Shown piece after piece: positions 45,681 to 54,862 of a stretch of 64,000 nt of DNA. The DNA is from Micrococcaceae bacterium Sec5.1. GTDB taxonomy: Bacteria > Actinomycetota > Actinomycetes > Actinomycetales > Micrococcaceae. The notes under the pieces were generated by a model. That model saw only the letters and a list, made by a program, of their open reading frames with translations, did no database searches and was not told the DNA's origin. Location of the stretch: contig CP143430.1 of the NCBI GenBank assembly GCA_039636795.1, forward strand, positions 2,356,001 through 2,420,000, given 5' to 3'. A program made the position numbers and the translations under genes. Numbering within the stretch: position 1 is the first letter of the stretch; each line of letters opens with the position of its first letter.

Positions 45681-45831
45681 CAACATCGACCCCGCGTAAA
45701 TACCTCGGCCACTACGCACCCCAGGGAGCGCGACAAGGTCCCGTAACCTGCATTGGCACAGTATCCATCGAGGTCTTGGCCCCCAAAGCATGTTCAAGCT
45801 GACTGTCGAATGGAGTCATGACGGTGGGCTG

Positions 45832-46776
45832 TCAGCTTTGTACGCGCCGGCGGAAGTGTCTGGGGGTTTCTCCAGTGTCGTTGAGGAAGTGCCGGTTGAA
45901 GTTGGAGAGGTTGGTAAAGCCGACCTCGTAGCAGATATCGGAGATTGCCTTGTCCGTGCTTTCCAGCAACCGGCGCGCCTGGGCCAGGCGCAGTTTGCGG
46001 ACAAGATCGCTGAAGTTCTGCCCGGTGGCTCGCTTGAAGTATTTGGAGAAGGTGGGCTCGGACATTCCGACCATGGCTGCCGCGTCTGACATTTTGACGT
46101 TGCCTGCATGGTGGGTAAAGACGTACTCCAGTACGAGGTCCACCACTGCGGCAGCCCGCCCGTCAAGTTGCGGCCTGAACCATTCGTCCGCCAGGTAGCG
46201 GCGGTTTTCCTCTGGGGCAGTGGTTAGAATCCGGAACAGTGCCAAGAGGTACTGGAGGCGGGCGAGACCTGTGGTGGCCCCCATTGCCTCGATAGCTTCG
46301 GCCGCTTCCTTGGCCGAGGTACCCAAGAATTCGATGCCACGCGACGACTGCTCCAGCAGGGGCTTGACCTCCGCCAACTCGGGCACCAGGGAGGCGGCCT
46401 GCTCGACCCAGTTACCGTCGAACTGAATGACTGCGTCCCGATCTTCCAGCACTTCGCCAGGCTCGAGGTCGCTGACCCAGTCGTGGGGGAGCCCGGACCC
46501 CACGATGGAGACGTGACCGGCTTCGAAGGTGCCGATATGGTCTCCGACAATGAATTTTCCGGTGCCCTTGCGGATGAGATGGATCTCGTACTCAGGGTGG
46601 TAGTTCCATCGTGCGACAGGGCTGGGATAGCTGTGTTGGTGCCACCGGACGGAGTGGTTGGGGTCTGGAGGAATGATCTCCCTGTTGGCACGAAGGCCCA
46701 GCAGTCTCTCGGCTAGCCGGGCTGTGGCATCATCGGTGGCGGTCAAGGTTGTCTCCGTAAATCGGGTTTCCCGCAT
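45832..46776 (-). CDS. AraC-family transcriptional regulator
   Basis: About 314 residues from ATG 46776; a TTG-initiated version to 46863 cannot be excluded. The N-terminal cupin sensor (WNYHPEYEIHLIRKGTGKFI, GDHIGTFEAGHVSIVGSGLP) is followed by a C-terminal double helix-turn-helix. The first, MSDAAAMVGMSEPTFSKYFK, and the second, ISDICYEVGFTNLSNFNRHF, complete the AraC signature. It is divergent from the polyol operon and is the likely inducer-responsive activator of that operon. Confidence 0.9.
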   Translation of the reverse strand: MRETRFTETTLTATDDATARLAERLLGLRANREIIPPDPNHSVRWHQHSYPSPVARWNYHPEYEIHLIRKGTGKFIVGDHIGTFEAGHVSIVGSGLPHDWVSDLEPGEVLEDRDAVIQFDGNWVEQAASLVPELAEVKPLLEQSSRGIEFLGTSAKEAAEAIEAMGATTGLARLQYLLALFRILTTAPEENRRYLADEWFRPQLDGRAAAVVDLVLEYVFTHHAGNVKMSDAAAMVGMSEPTFSKYFKRATGQNFSDLVRKLRLAQARRLLESTDKAISDICYEVGFTNLSNFNRHFLNDTGETPRHFRRRVQS

Positions 46777-47017
46777 AGGGCGGGGGCCGTTTAGATCCAG
46801 CAGTGCTCCCAGAATAGCGGGAGCCGACAGTCCTAGTGGCAAATTTGTATCAGAAGTTGGCAACTATGGCGCTAGTTGTGTCCGGGCCACGCGCCTAATC
46901 TTGAGGAACATCAGCGGACCGCACATTTTGAAGTTACGGCCCCGCTTCGGTTTCCCTTCCCGGCAAAGCAGCCGGCACGGCTAACTGTGCACCCCATGGA
47001 GAACAAAGGAGTCCTTA

Positions 47018-48367
47018 ATGCGCTCAAAAATGCGCGCTGCTACGCTTGCGGCCGGTGCTTTATGCATCGCACTCTCGGCATCAGCCTGTTCCGGTGCCGG
47101 CGGTGGATCTTCGGCCGGTGACCAGAACAGCATCAACGTCCTGATGGTCAACAACCCCCAGATGGAGGATCTGCAGAAGCTTACGGCAGATAACTTCACC
47201 AAGGACACCGGTATCAAGGTCAATTACACGATCCTGCCCGAGAACGATGTCCGAGCCAAGATCAGCCAGGAATTCTCCAGCCAGGCCGGCCAGTACGACG
47301 TTGCATCCCTGTCCAACTACGAGATCCCGTTCTACTCCGAGAACAAATGGCTCGCGCCCCTGGACAACGTGGCGAAGGACGCCGATTTCAACCAGGCAGA
47401 CATCCTTCCCGCCTACACAGCCTCCCTCACCGGCAAGGACGGCAAGCTCTACGGCGAACCGTTCTACGGCGAGTCATCGTTCCTGATGTACCGCAAGGAC
47501 ATCTTCGACGCCAAGGGACTGACCATGCCGGAGAAGCCGACCTGGGACCAGGTGGCAGTCCTGGCGGCAAAGGCCGACGGCGCGGCTCCTGGCATGAAGG
47601 GCATCTGCCTGCGCGGCCAGCCGGGCTGGGGCCAGGTCTTCGCTCCGCTGACCACCGTAGTTAACACCTTCGGCGGCACCTGGTTCGACAAGGACTGGAA
47701 CGCGAAGGTCAACGCCCCTGAATTCAAGGAAGCGACCGAGTTCTACACCAAGCTGGTGCGCGAGCACGGCGAGGCGGGCGCCGCGCAGGCAGGTTTCACA
47801 GAGTGCCTGAACAACATGAGTCAGAGCAAGGTGGCCATGTGGTACGACGCCACCTCAGCCGCAGGCGCCTTGGAAGCCGACGGATCACCGGTCAAGGGCA
47901 AGATCGGCTACGTGCAGGCACCCGTGAAGGAAACCAAGTCCTCCGGATGGCTGTGGACGTGGTCGTGGGGCGTCCAGGCGGCATCCAAGAAGCAGGACGC
48001 TGCCAGCAAGTTCATCGCCTGGGCCAGCTCCAAGAAGTACGAGGAACTGGTCGCCTCGAAGCTGGGTTGGGCAAAGGTTCCGTCCGGCAAGCGTAGCTCT
48101 ACCTATGAGAACGCCGACTTCCAGAAGGCCGCCCCGTTCTTCGAAGCTGAACGGACCGCCATTCAGAACGCGGACCCGAAGAATCCAGGCGTACAGGAGC
48201 GTCCCGTTGTGGGTATCCAGTTCGTCGGTATCCCCGAGTTCGCAGACCTTGGAACCACTGTTTCGCAGGGCGTGAGCTCCGCGATCGCAGGCCAGGGTTC
48301 CGTGGAGGATGCGCTGGCCAAGGGTCAGGAAGCCGCCCAGAAAATCGGCGACAAGTACAAGAAGTAG
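47018..48367 (+). CDS. Polyol (sorbitol/mannitol-type) ABC substrate-binding lipoprotein
   Basis: 449 residues. The leader KMRAATLAAGALCIALSASA ends at lipobox Cys. The body has the SmoE/MtlE pattern of CUT1 binding proteins: NNPQMEDLQKLTADNFTKDT, ENDVRAKISQEFSSQAGQYD, YEIPFYSENKWLAPLDN, YGESSFLMYRKDIFD and GWLWTWSWGVQAASKKQDAA. It captures a sugar alcohol outside the cell. A strong stem-loop at 48381-48415 separates it from the permeases. Confidence 0.92.
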   Translation: MRSKMRAATLAAGALCIALSASACSGAGGGSSAGDQNSINVLMVNNPQMEDLQKLTADNFTKDTGIKVNYTILPENDVRAKISQEFSSQAGQYDVASLSNYEIPFYSENKWLAPLDNVAKDADFNQADILPAYTASLTGKDGKLYGEPFYGESSFLMYRKDIFDAKGLTMPEKPTWDQVAVLAAKADGAAPGMKGICLRGQPGWGQVFAPLTTVVNTFGGTWFDKDWNAKVNAPEFKEATEFYTKLVREHGEAGAAQAGFTECLNNMSQSKVAMWYDATSAAGALEADGSPVKGKIGYVQAPVKETKSSGWLWTWSWGVQAASKKQDAASKFIAWASSKKYEELVASKLGWAKVPSGKRSSTYENADFQKAAPFFEAERTAIQNADPKNPGVQERPVVGIQFVGIPEFADLGTTVSQGVSSAIAGQGSVEDALAKGQEAAQKIGDKYKK

Positions 48368-48380
48368 CAATCCACCAACA

Positions 48381-48415
48381 GGTCCTGTGGTCCGCCCGAG
48401 GCGGACCACGGGACC
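48381..48415 (+). terminator. Intercistronic stem-loop after the binding-protein gene
   Basis: GGTCC-T-GTGGTCCGCC at 48381-48396 pairs with GGCGGACCAC-G-GGACC at 48400-48415 around a 3-base loop, with a single mismatch. Such stem-loops behind binding-protein genes usually raise the binding protein above the permeases by stabilising upstream mRNA or reducing read-through. Confidence 0.7.
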
Positions 48416-48427
48416 GCAGGAGCCGTC

Positions 48428-49396
48428 ATGACAATAGCAACAGCGCGCATTTCCCGCTCAGGGCACAGCGCCACCAAACCTTCGAAAAACGCCAGGTCCC
48501 GAGAGCGTGCCCTGGCCTGGGCCCGGCGCGCGCCGCTGCTGCCGGCCCTGATCTTCCTCATCATCGTCACCCAGCTTCCCTTCGTGGTGACGCTGATCAT
48601 CTCGTTCCTGAACTGGAACAGCCTGCGCCCGGACCAGACGGGGTTCGCTGGGTTTGAAAACTACATCCAGGTCCTCACCAACGCCGACCTGCGCCAGGCC
48701 ATCTTCACCACGATCGTGCTTACGGTTTCCGTGGTCCTGGCCAGCCTGCTGATCGGGCTGGGCCTGGCCCTGCTGCTGGACAAAAAATTCCTCGGTCGCG
48801 GCCTGGCCCGCACGCTACTCATTGCCCCGTTTTTGGTGGTCCCCGTGGCGGCCGCCCTGGTCTGGAAGCACGCCCTGCTCAACCCCACCTACGGTCTCAT
48901 CAATGGCGTCCTGACCTGGCTCTGGTCCCTGTTCGGCAGCAGCAACCCTCCCCAGCCGGACCTGCTCTCGCAGGCGCCGCTTACCGCCGTCGTCCTGTCC
49001 TTGGTTTGGCAGTGGACGCCTTTCATGATGCTGATCCTGCTGGCTGGGCTGCAGTCCCGGCCCATGGACACTGTGGAAGCCGCCCAGATGGACGGGGCAA
49101 GCCCCTGGGATATTTTCCGGCACCTGACCCTGCCGCACCTGCGCCAGTACCTGGAACTGGGTGGACTGCTGGGCGCGATCTACATTGTGCAGAACTTCGA
49201 CGCTGTCTTCACCCTCACCTCCGGCGGGCTGGGCACGGCCAACCTGCCATACGCCATCTACCAGACGTTCTACTTCGCCAACGAATATGGTCTGGCCTCC
49301 GCCGCCGGCGTCGTTGTGGTCATCGGCACCATCATCGTGGCCACGTTCGCACTCCGCACCGTCTTTTCGCTCTTCAAGAAGGAGGCAGCACGATGA
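48428..49396 (+). CDS. Polyol ABC transporter permease 1 (SmoF-like)
   Basis: 322 residues, six helices. APLLPALIFLIIVTQLPFVV is helix 1, then LNWNSLRPDQTGFAGFENY, the typical CUT1 periplasmic loop. The EAA loop is EAAQMDGASPWDIFRHLTLP. LGTANLPYAIYQTFYFANEY is characteristic of polyol-type systems. ATG overlaps are tight: its TGA is entered by the next ATG. No ATPase gene is present in the operon, so a shared MsiK-type ATPase is expected, as in other actinobacteria. Confidence 0.92.
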   Translation: MTIATARISRSGHSATKPSKNARSRERALAWARRAPLLPALIFLIIVTQLPFVVTLIISFLNWNSLRPDQTGFAGFENYIQVLTNADLRQAIFTTIVLTVSVVLASLLIGLGLALLLDKKFLGRGLARTLLIAPFLVVPVAAALVWKHALLNPTYGLINGVLTWLWSLFGSSNPPQPDLLSQAPLTAVVLSLVWQWTPFMMLILLAGLQSRPMDTVEAAQMDGASPWDIFRHLTLPHLRQYLELGGLLGAIYIVQNFDAVFTLTSGGLGTANLPYAIYQTFYFANEYGLASAAGVVVVIGTIIVATFALRTVFSLFKKEAAR

Positions 49397-50328
49397 GCAC
49401 CCTCAACCCTGCCGCGCCCCGCAACACGCCCACCGTCCCCACGGCACTGAACACAGGAACGCCCCGCCGGCAGCTTGGACGGTTCGGAGGAAAGTCCCGG
49501 ATGGACCCTACCCGTAACAGCACCGCTGCCGGTGTCGCTGCATGGCTCCTGGCGCTGCTCTTCGCAGCCCCTGTCCTCTGGATGATCCTGACCTCGTTCC
49601 ACTCGGAGACAGACGCTGCCACCAACCCGCCATCCATAGCTGCGAACCTCAACCTGGATGCCTATCAGGAATTCTTTGGAGCGAGCTCCGGTGTCAGCCC
49701 GTGGCCGCCGCTTATCAACTCCGCCATGGCCTCCATCCTGTCCACGGTCCTGGTCCTGCTCCTGGCAATACCTGCGGCGTACGCCCTGTCCATCCGGCCG
49801 GTGAAGAAGTGGACGGACGTCATGTTCTTCTTCCTCTCCACCAAGATGATGCCGGTGGTGGCCGCGATCCTGCCGCTCTACCTCTTCGCCAAGAGCGTCG
49901 GTGCGCTGGACAACATCTGGTTCTTGATCTTGATGTACACCTCCATGAACCTGCCCATTGCCGTGTGGATGATGCGATCCTTCCTAGCCGAAGTGCCCGT
50001 GGAAATGCTGGAGGCAGCCCAAATCGACGGGGCCAACCTCCTGCTCACCCTGCGCAAGGTCATCGCCCCCGTCGCGATGCCCGGCATCGCCGCCACCGCC
50101 CTGATCTGCTTCATCTTCAGCTGGAACGAACTCCTCCTTGCGCGGGTCCTGACAGGCGTTATGGCAGGCACCGCCCCGGTGTTCCTGACCGGGTTCGTCT
50201 CAAGCCAGGGCCTGTTCCTCGCTAAAGTCTGTGCCGCCGCCGTCGTGATCTCCCTCCCTGTGCTGTTCGCAGGATTCGCAGCCCAGGACAAACTCGTCCA
50301 AGGACTCTCCCTCGGTGCCGTGAAGTAA
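49393..50328 (+). CDS. Polyol ABC transporter permease 2 (SmoG-like)
   Basis: 311 residues from ATG 49393 (ATGA overlap). A variable 40-residue cytoplasmic N-terminus is followed by AAWLLALLFAAPVLWMILTS, then FFLSTKMMPVVAAILPLYLF, which is diagnostic for mannitol/sorbitol MalG-type permeases. The EAA loop EAAQIDGANLLLTLRKVIAP is next, then FSWNELLLARVLTG. It forms the channel with the preceding permease. Confidence 0.92.
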   Translation: MSTLNPAAPRNTPTVPTALNTGTPRRQLGRFGGKSRMDPTRNSTAAGVAAWLLALLFAAPVLWMILTSFHSETDAATNPPSIAANLNLDAYQEFFGASSGVSPWPPLINSAMASILSTVLVLLLAIPAAYALSIRPVKKWTDVMFFFLSTKMMPVVAAILPLYLFAKSVGALDNIWFLILMYTSMNLPIAVWMMRSFLAEVPVEMLEAAQIDGANLLLTLRKVIAPVAMPGIAATALICFIFSWNELLLARVLTGVMAGTAPVFLTGFVSSQGLFLAKVCAAAVVISLPVLFAGFAAQDKLVQGLSLGAVK

Positions 50329-50369
50329 CGCGCCGGTCCCCACCCATCTCTTTCAAGGATTTACTTTCG

Positions 50370-51428
50370 ATGACAACGACCACCACACAGTCACCTGCCT
50401 CCAGCTCCGGACTGCCGGCTACCATGCGGGCCAATATCCTCAAGAGCAAGGGCGATATGGCGATGGAAACCTTGCCCCTCCCGCAGCTCGACGCAGACCA
50501 GGTCCTGGTGCAGGTCGCCGCCGTCGGCGTCTGCGGCAGCGACGTGCACTACTACGAGCACGGGCGGATCGGGGACTACGTCGTGGACCATCCGCTGATC
50601 CTCGGCCACGAACTCTCCGGCCGGATCGCCGCAGTCGGAACCGCCGTCGACCCTGCCCGCATCGGCAAGCGGGTCGCCGTCGAACCCCAGCGCCCCTGCC
50701 GCACCTGCAAGCAGTGCAAGGCCGGCCGGTACAACCTCTGCCCCGACATTGAGTTCTACGCCACCCCGCCAATCGACGGCGCATTCGCCGAGTACGTGAC
50801 CATCCAGTCCGACTTCGCCTACGACATCCCCGACAGTGTGAGCGACGAGGCCGCCGCCCTGATCGAACCGCTCTCCGTCGGGTTGTGGGCCTGCGAACGT
50901 GCCAAAATCCGGCCCGGAAGCCGAGTCCTCATCGCCGGTGCCGGGCCCATCGGCATCATCGCGGCCCAGGCCGCCCGCGCCTTCGGCGCCACAGAAATCT
51001 ACATCACCGACATCGCAGAGGACCGCCTGACCTTCGCCCTGGAACACGGCGCCACGCGTGCGCTCAATGCCCGGACAGACAGTGTGGAAGGGCTCGACGT
51101 CGACGCGTTCATTGACGCTTCCGGGGCACCCCAGGCGGTCCGTTCAGGCATTAAGGCCGTGGGCCCGGCCGGGAGGGTCATCCTCGTTGGTTTGGGGGCG
51201 GACGACGTCGAGCTTCCCGTCTCGTACATCCAGAACCGGGAGATCTGGCTCTCAGGCGTGTTCCGCTACACCAATACCTGGCAGTTGGCGATCCAACTGA
51301 TCGCCGACGGCAAAGTCGACCTCGACGTCCTGGTCACCGGCAAGTTCACCCTCGCCGAATCCGAGAACGCACTCAAAGCTGGCAAACAGCCCGGCCAGCT
51401 CAAAGCCGTCGTCTACCCCGGCCGCTAA
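50370..51428 (+). CDS. Zinc-dependent polyol dehydrogenase (sorbitol/xylitol type)
   Basis: 352 residues of the MDR family. The catalytic zinc ligands are in GVCGSDVHYYEHGRIGDYVV and LGHELSGRI. The structural site is CRTCKQCKAGRYNLC, and the Rossmann motif GAGPIGIIAAQAARAFG is followed by the acidic ITDIAED selecting NAD. SDVHYYEHGRIG is the hallmark of sorbitol/xylitol dehydrogenases. It would oxidise the imported polyol to a ketose for the kinase encoded next. Confidence 0.93.
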   Translation: MTTTTTQSPASSSGLPATMRANILKSKGDMAMETLPLPQLDADQVLVQVAAVGVCGSDVHYYEHGRIGDYVVDHPLILGHELSGRIAAVGTAVDPARIGKRVAVEPQRPCRTCKQCKAGRYNLCPDIEFYATPPIDGAFAEYVTIQSDFAYDIPDSVSDEAAALIEPLSVGLWACERAKIRPGSRVLIAGAGPIGIIAAQAARAFGATEIYITDIAEDRLTFALEHGATRALNARTDSVEGLDVDAFIDASGAPQAVRSGIKAVGPAGRVILVGLGADDVELPVSYIQNREIWLSGVFRYTNTWQLAIQLIADGKVDLDVLVTGKFTLAESENALKAGKQPGQLKAVVYPGR

Positions 51429-51486
51429 GCGGATCACGGTACCGTCGCAGCAACCACGTCCAGGACCGACCTGCAAGGAAGCAGCC

Positions 51487-52491
51487 ATGCCACCTCTAGA
51501 GAACGCCCCAGAACCGGACCTCTCCGACGATGCAGCCCCGATCACGGTCATCGGAGAGTCACTCGTTGACATCATCGATGATCAGCGCAGGGGAAACGGC
51601 GCTCCCGAGATGCATCCGGGCGGCAGCCCTCTCAACGTCGCCGTCGGCTGCTCCCGCCTCGGCCTCCGCACCAAACTCGTCACGCACTTCGCCGACGACC
51701 GTTACGGGCGCATCATCGCTGACCATCTGGACAGCAACGGCGTCGAGAGCATCGTCGGCGGCTCCGAACCGACTTCAACCGCGCTGGCATCACTGGACGC
51801 CGCCGGAGCAGCGCAATACAGGTTCTCCATCAGCTGGGACCTCAACGGTGCATCCATCCCAGCCCTGGCAGCCGCGGAGAATTCCAGCCATGTCCACACC
51901 GGGTCCATTGCCACGGCCCTGCCCCCGGGCAACAAGTCGGTGATGGGCCTGTTCGAAGCCGCCCGCCCGCACGCCACCATCAGCTTCGACCCCAACTGCC
52001 GGCCGGCCATCAGCACCGACGTGGCCGCGGCACGAGAACAGGCCGAGGGCTTCGTGACCGCCAGCGACATCGTCAAAGCCAGCGACGAAGACCTCCGCTG
52101 GCTCTACCCCGACAGGCCCCTGGAAGAATCAATGAAGGCATGGCTGGCTCTGGGGCCCGCCTTGGTGGCGTTGACCCGCGGCGCCAACGGACCCGTCCTC
52201 CTCAGCCGGACCGGCAGGGTCGACGTCCCCGGCGAAACGGTCACCGTAGCAGACACTGTCGGAGCAGGAGACTCTTTCATGGCCGCGCTGATCTCAGGGC
52301 TCATGCAGCTGGACGCACTCGGCGCAGGGGGCCGGGAGCGCCTCCAGGGAATTACCCGGGGCCAGCTTCATGCCCTGGCCCGCTACGCGAACAAAGCAGC
52401 AGGCATCACCTGCTCCCGACAAGGCGCAAACCCACCGCGACTGGCGGACCTCGGCCCCCTGGCAATCCCTTCGTCCTTCCTCGGAGCATAG
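51487..52491 (+). CDS. PfkB-family carbohydrate kinase (fructokinase-like)
   Basis: 334 residues. ITVIGESLVDIIDDQRRGNG, EMHPGGSPLNVAVGCSRLGL and SFDPNCRPAI are fructokinase/ribokinase features. DTVGAGDSFMAALISGLMQL contains the anion hole and catalytic Asp. It would phosphorylate the ketose, probably fructose or xylulose, produced by the upstream dehydrogenase. It completes the polyol operon: binding protein, two permeases, dehydrogenase, kinase. Confidence 0.92.
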   Translation: MPPLENAPEPDLSDDAAPITVIGESLVDIIDDQRRGNGAPEMHPGGSPLNVAVGCSRLGLRTKLVTHFADDRYGRIIADHLDSNGVESIVGGSEPTSTALASLDAAGAAQYRFSISWDLNGASIPALAAAENSSHVHTGSIATALPPGNKSVMGLFEAARPHATISFDPNCRPAISTDVAAAREQAEGFVTASDIVKASDEDLRWLYPDRPLEESMKAWLALGPALVALTRGANGPVLLSRTGRVDVPGETVTVADTVGAGDSFMAALISGLMQLDALGAGGRERLQGITRGQLHALARYANKAAGITCSRQGANPPRLADLGPLAIPSSFLGA

Positions 52492-52582
52492 GCACCCATG
52501 CCACCCCTGCACCCCTCCGCCTGTCTTGAAAAACTGGCCGATAACCGATGCTCCGTCAACCTGCTCAGACTCGGAAAGTGGC

Positions 52583-53614
52583 TTATGGCATGTCGAGTTG
52601 GCTTTTGTAGGCGGTGTTTTTGTTGGTGTTCCAGCCGGCGATGATGCCGGCTCCGAGCATTTGGTCGCTGAGCCTGGCGAAGCGGTATCCGGGGTCTGTG
52701 TCGAGGGCGAGTTGCATGTATTGGTGTGCTTTGGATCCTCGGCCTTGCCACCAGTTGATGTAGCCGATGGTGGTGAGGATGGGTGCTGCGTGTTGGGGGC
52801 TGGTTCTGGTGTAGGCGTGGAGGAGGAGTTGTTGGGCCCATTCGATGCGTGACCATTGAGGTGGGGTGTTGGTTTGGGCGAAGAGGATGCGTTGGGGTGG
52901 TTCGTCGATGCCGGGGATGTCGGCCAGGAGCCGGTCACGGATGTGAGGGAACTGAAAGTTCGCGATGAGGGCGGCGCAGTCCTCGTCGGTGGGGAAGTCC
53001 TTTGATTCGAGCATCCTTATCCAGAGCCTGCTCGCTTCTCGTGCGGCTTCGTCAGGGGGCTGTGTTCGGACGGATTGCATGCGTTCCTCGACGGCGGTTG
53101 ATTTTGCTGCTTCCTGTGTCGCGGCTGGGAGCATGATTCGGTTGGTAGGTTCGATGGTGCTGCCGCGGTAGATGAATTCGGCATTGACCTGGCTGTACTC
53201 AGTGGAACTGATTGGCAGACTGATGTCCTGCCCGGGCTCGCTGTCGTAGGGGGAGTAGGCGTCGTCGCCGACGAAAATCCCGTCGCGGATGGTGATGCCG
53301 TTTTCGGCGAGGACTCCGGTAAGGGCTGCAATGGTTCCGGCGTGTGGTTTGGGCTGGCCTGGTTCGCAGTGGGTTGAGGTGTAGACGGCGAAGACGATGC
53401 TCGTCGCAGTTGTGTCGCTGGTGAGGTAGCTGCTGACGGTGCGGGCGTAGGCGAGTTCGTTTCCTGGTTGGCGCGGGAGGTCGATGCGGAGGGTCGCGCC
53501 GACTTTGTTCTTGTCCAGGGTGATGCAGACGAGGCTTTCCTTGGGCCAGAAACCTAGGGTATGGCCGATAAAGCTGAGTAGGTCTGCTGGGTCCTTGATG
53601 GTGAGCTCATTCAT
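52583..53614 (-). CDS. DUF4192 domain-containing protein
   Basis: 343 residues with the actinobacterial DUF4192 pattern. KDPADLLSFIGHTLGFWPKE and SLVCITLDKNKVGATLRIDL start the protein. The middle contains VFAVYTSTHCEPGQPKPH and DGIFVGDDAYSPYDSEPGQD. The C-terminal part, with INWWQGRGSKAHQYMQLALD and PGYRFARLSDQMLGAGIIAG, resembles a helical repeat. DUF4192 proteins are common on plasmids and chromosomes of this order and their function is not known. Confidence 0.88.
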   Translation of the reverse strand: MNELTIKDPADLLSFIGHTLGFWPKESLVCITLDKNKVGATLRIDLPRQPGNELAYARTVSSYLTSDTTATSIVFAVYTSTHCEPGQPKPHAGTIAALTGVLAENGITIRDGIFVGDDAYSPYDSEPGQDISLPISSTEYSQVNAEFIYRGSTIEPTNRIMLPAATQEAAKSTAVEERMQSVRTQPPDEAAREASRLWIRMLESKDFPTDEDCAALIANFQFPHIRDRLLADIPGIDEPPQRILFAQTNTPPQWSRIEWAQQLLLHAYTRTSPQHAAPILTTIGYINWWQGRGSKAHQYMQLALDTDPGYRFARLSDQMLGAGIIAGWNTNKNTAYKSQLDMP

Positions 53615-54862
53615 TGTCCTGTTCCTTAGCCCTGTGTGTTGTTCCTGTGGTCGTTGGTCTTATGCGCCGTTCTGATAGGGGACCTGTGCGCTGGGGTTAG
53701 GGGCTGGAGTGCAACTTGGGGGACCGGGACAGTGCCGGAAAGTTCGGGAGGAAGGAAGCGACGCAGGAGCGCCGAGCGAAGTTTCCGGATCGGTTCCGGC
53801 GCGTGAGCGCCCTGGTTGCGCGGAGAGCCTGCCCAGCGATGATCGGAATATCAGAATGACAAACAGCGGTGTTGCTTCTGGCCTTTCATGGGCGGACGTG
53901 CCCTCCACGCCATGACGTCAGCGGCTACTATCTTGGGCACGGAAGCCACGGGAGTGTTGGTTGGCCAGGGCGCAAGTTGCAGGTGCATCTACGTCAGCGT
54001 TGTGCGCCTGGCATCGAAATGTCAGGCCGCCGCTGACGGATCATTTTCAAGCCGTGGTGCTTATCGGGCGTCGTAGATTTGCCGACGGGACGCGCCAAGG
54101 CGGTGAACCTGGGTGAGTGGTGGGCTGGTTCTGTGCACGCAGACATATGCGCCGTTATCGGCAAGCGGGCTGACTGGCTAAACTTCACGTAGCCGGGTAT
54201 CTGCCTCCCGATCAGTCGATCGACAGCGTTCATACCTTGTTCGACGCACCTCGTGCTCTTGGAGAACTCGCAGCCGTTCGCGGCGTCGCGTTCCATTCTG
54301 ATGCTCTGAAATAGGTAAAGCCGTACTGCAGTCCGAGAGCATCTGCCCCGTTCGGGACCAGATCAGCGCCCGGAGGCAGTGGCGGGACCCGCAATGCCCA
54401 GGCTTGTAGACCACCGTTGAGCAAAACACACCATGAAAGCCGAATCCAACAGCAATAGTTCATTGCCGATGGTGGACGCTCCTTCATTCTGGGTGAGTGG
54501 AGGGCTGGCCCACCAACGGTGAAGGACGGCTGGATTCTAGTCCGGACGGGCTACCGGAGCGAACGGGGAGCCACGGGAATCAAGTGGCAGATGCCTTTTC
54601 GTTGAAGACGATGAAACATCGTCAATATGTTGGAGTTCGTCCTCTACGCGGCCGGTTTAGATGTTGCTTTGGCTGTGACTGGGACCGCGGTTCCGCAAAT
54701 CTCCTAACTCCAATCCAAAGAAGTACCCCATCTGCAGAGGTGAGTCAACGATTCTGGTCGGCTCGTGCCCGGAATTACTCGACCAGTCGTCCAGTCTGCG
54801 AACAGACGTAAATGGAGTTCGCTCCCTACCCTTAGAGGTTGCGCCCATTCGGTGCTCCCCGC
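53615..54862. other. 1.25-kb region without a recognised gene
   Basis: Short open frames in all phases lack protein-like composition or supporting ribosome sites. One stretch ending near 54312 (SIDSVHTLFDAPRALGELAA) could be a gene fragment but matches nothing I know. No repeats or terminators stand out. The gap separates the metabolic part from the nuclease/glycosyltransferase block. Confidence 0.5.

Noticed and set aside
54497..54811. 104-residue plus-strand open frame
   Set aside because: No ribosome site, atypical composition and no family pattern.
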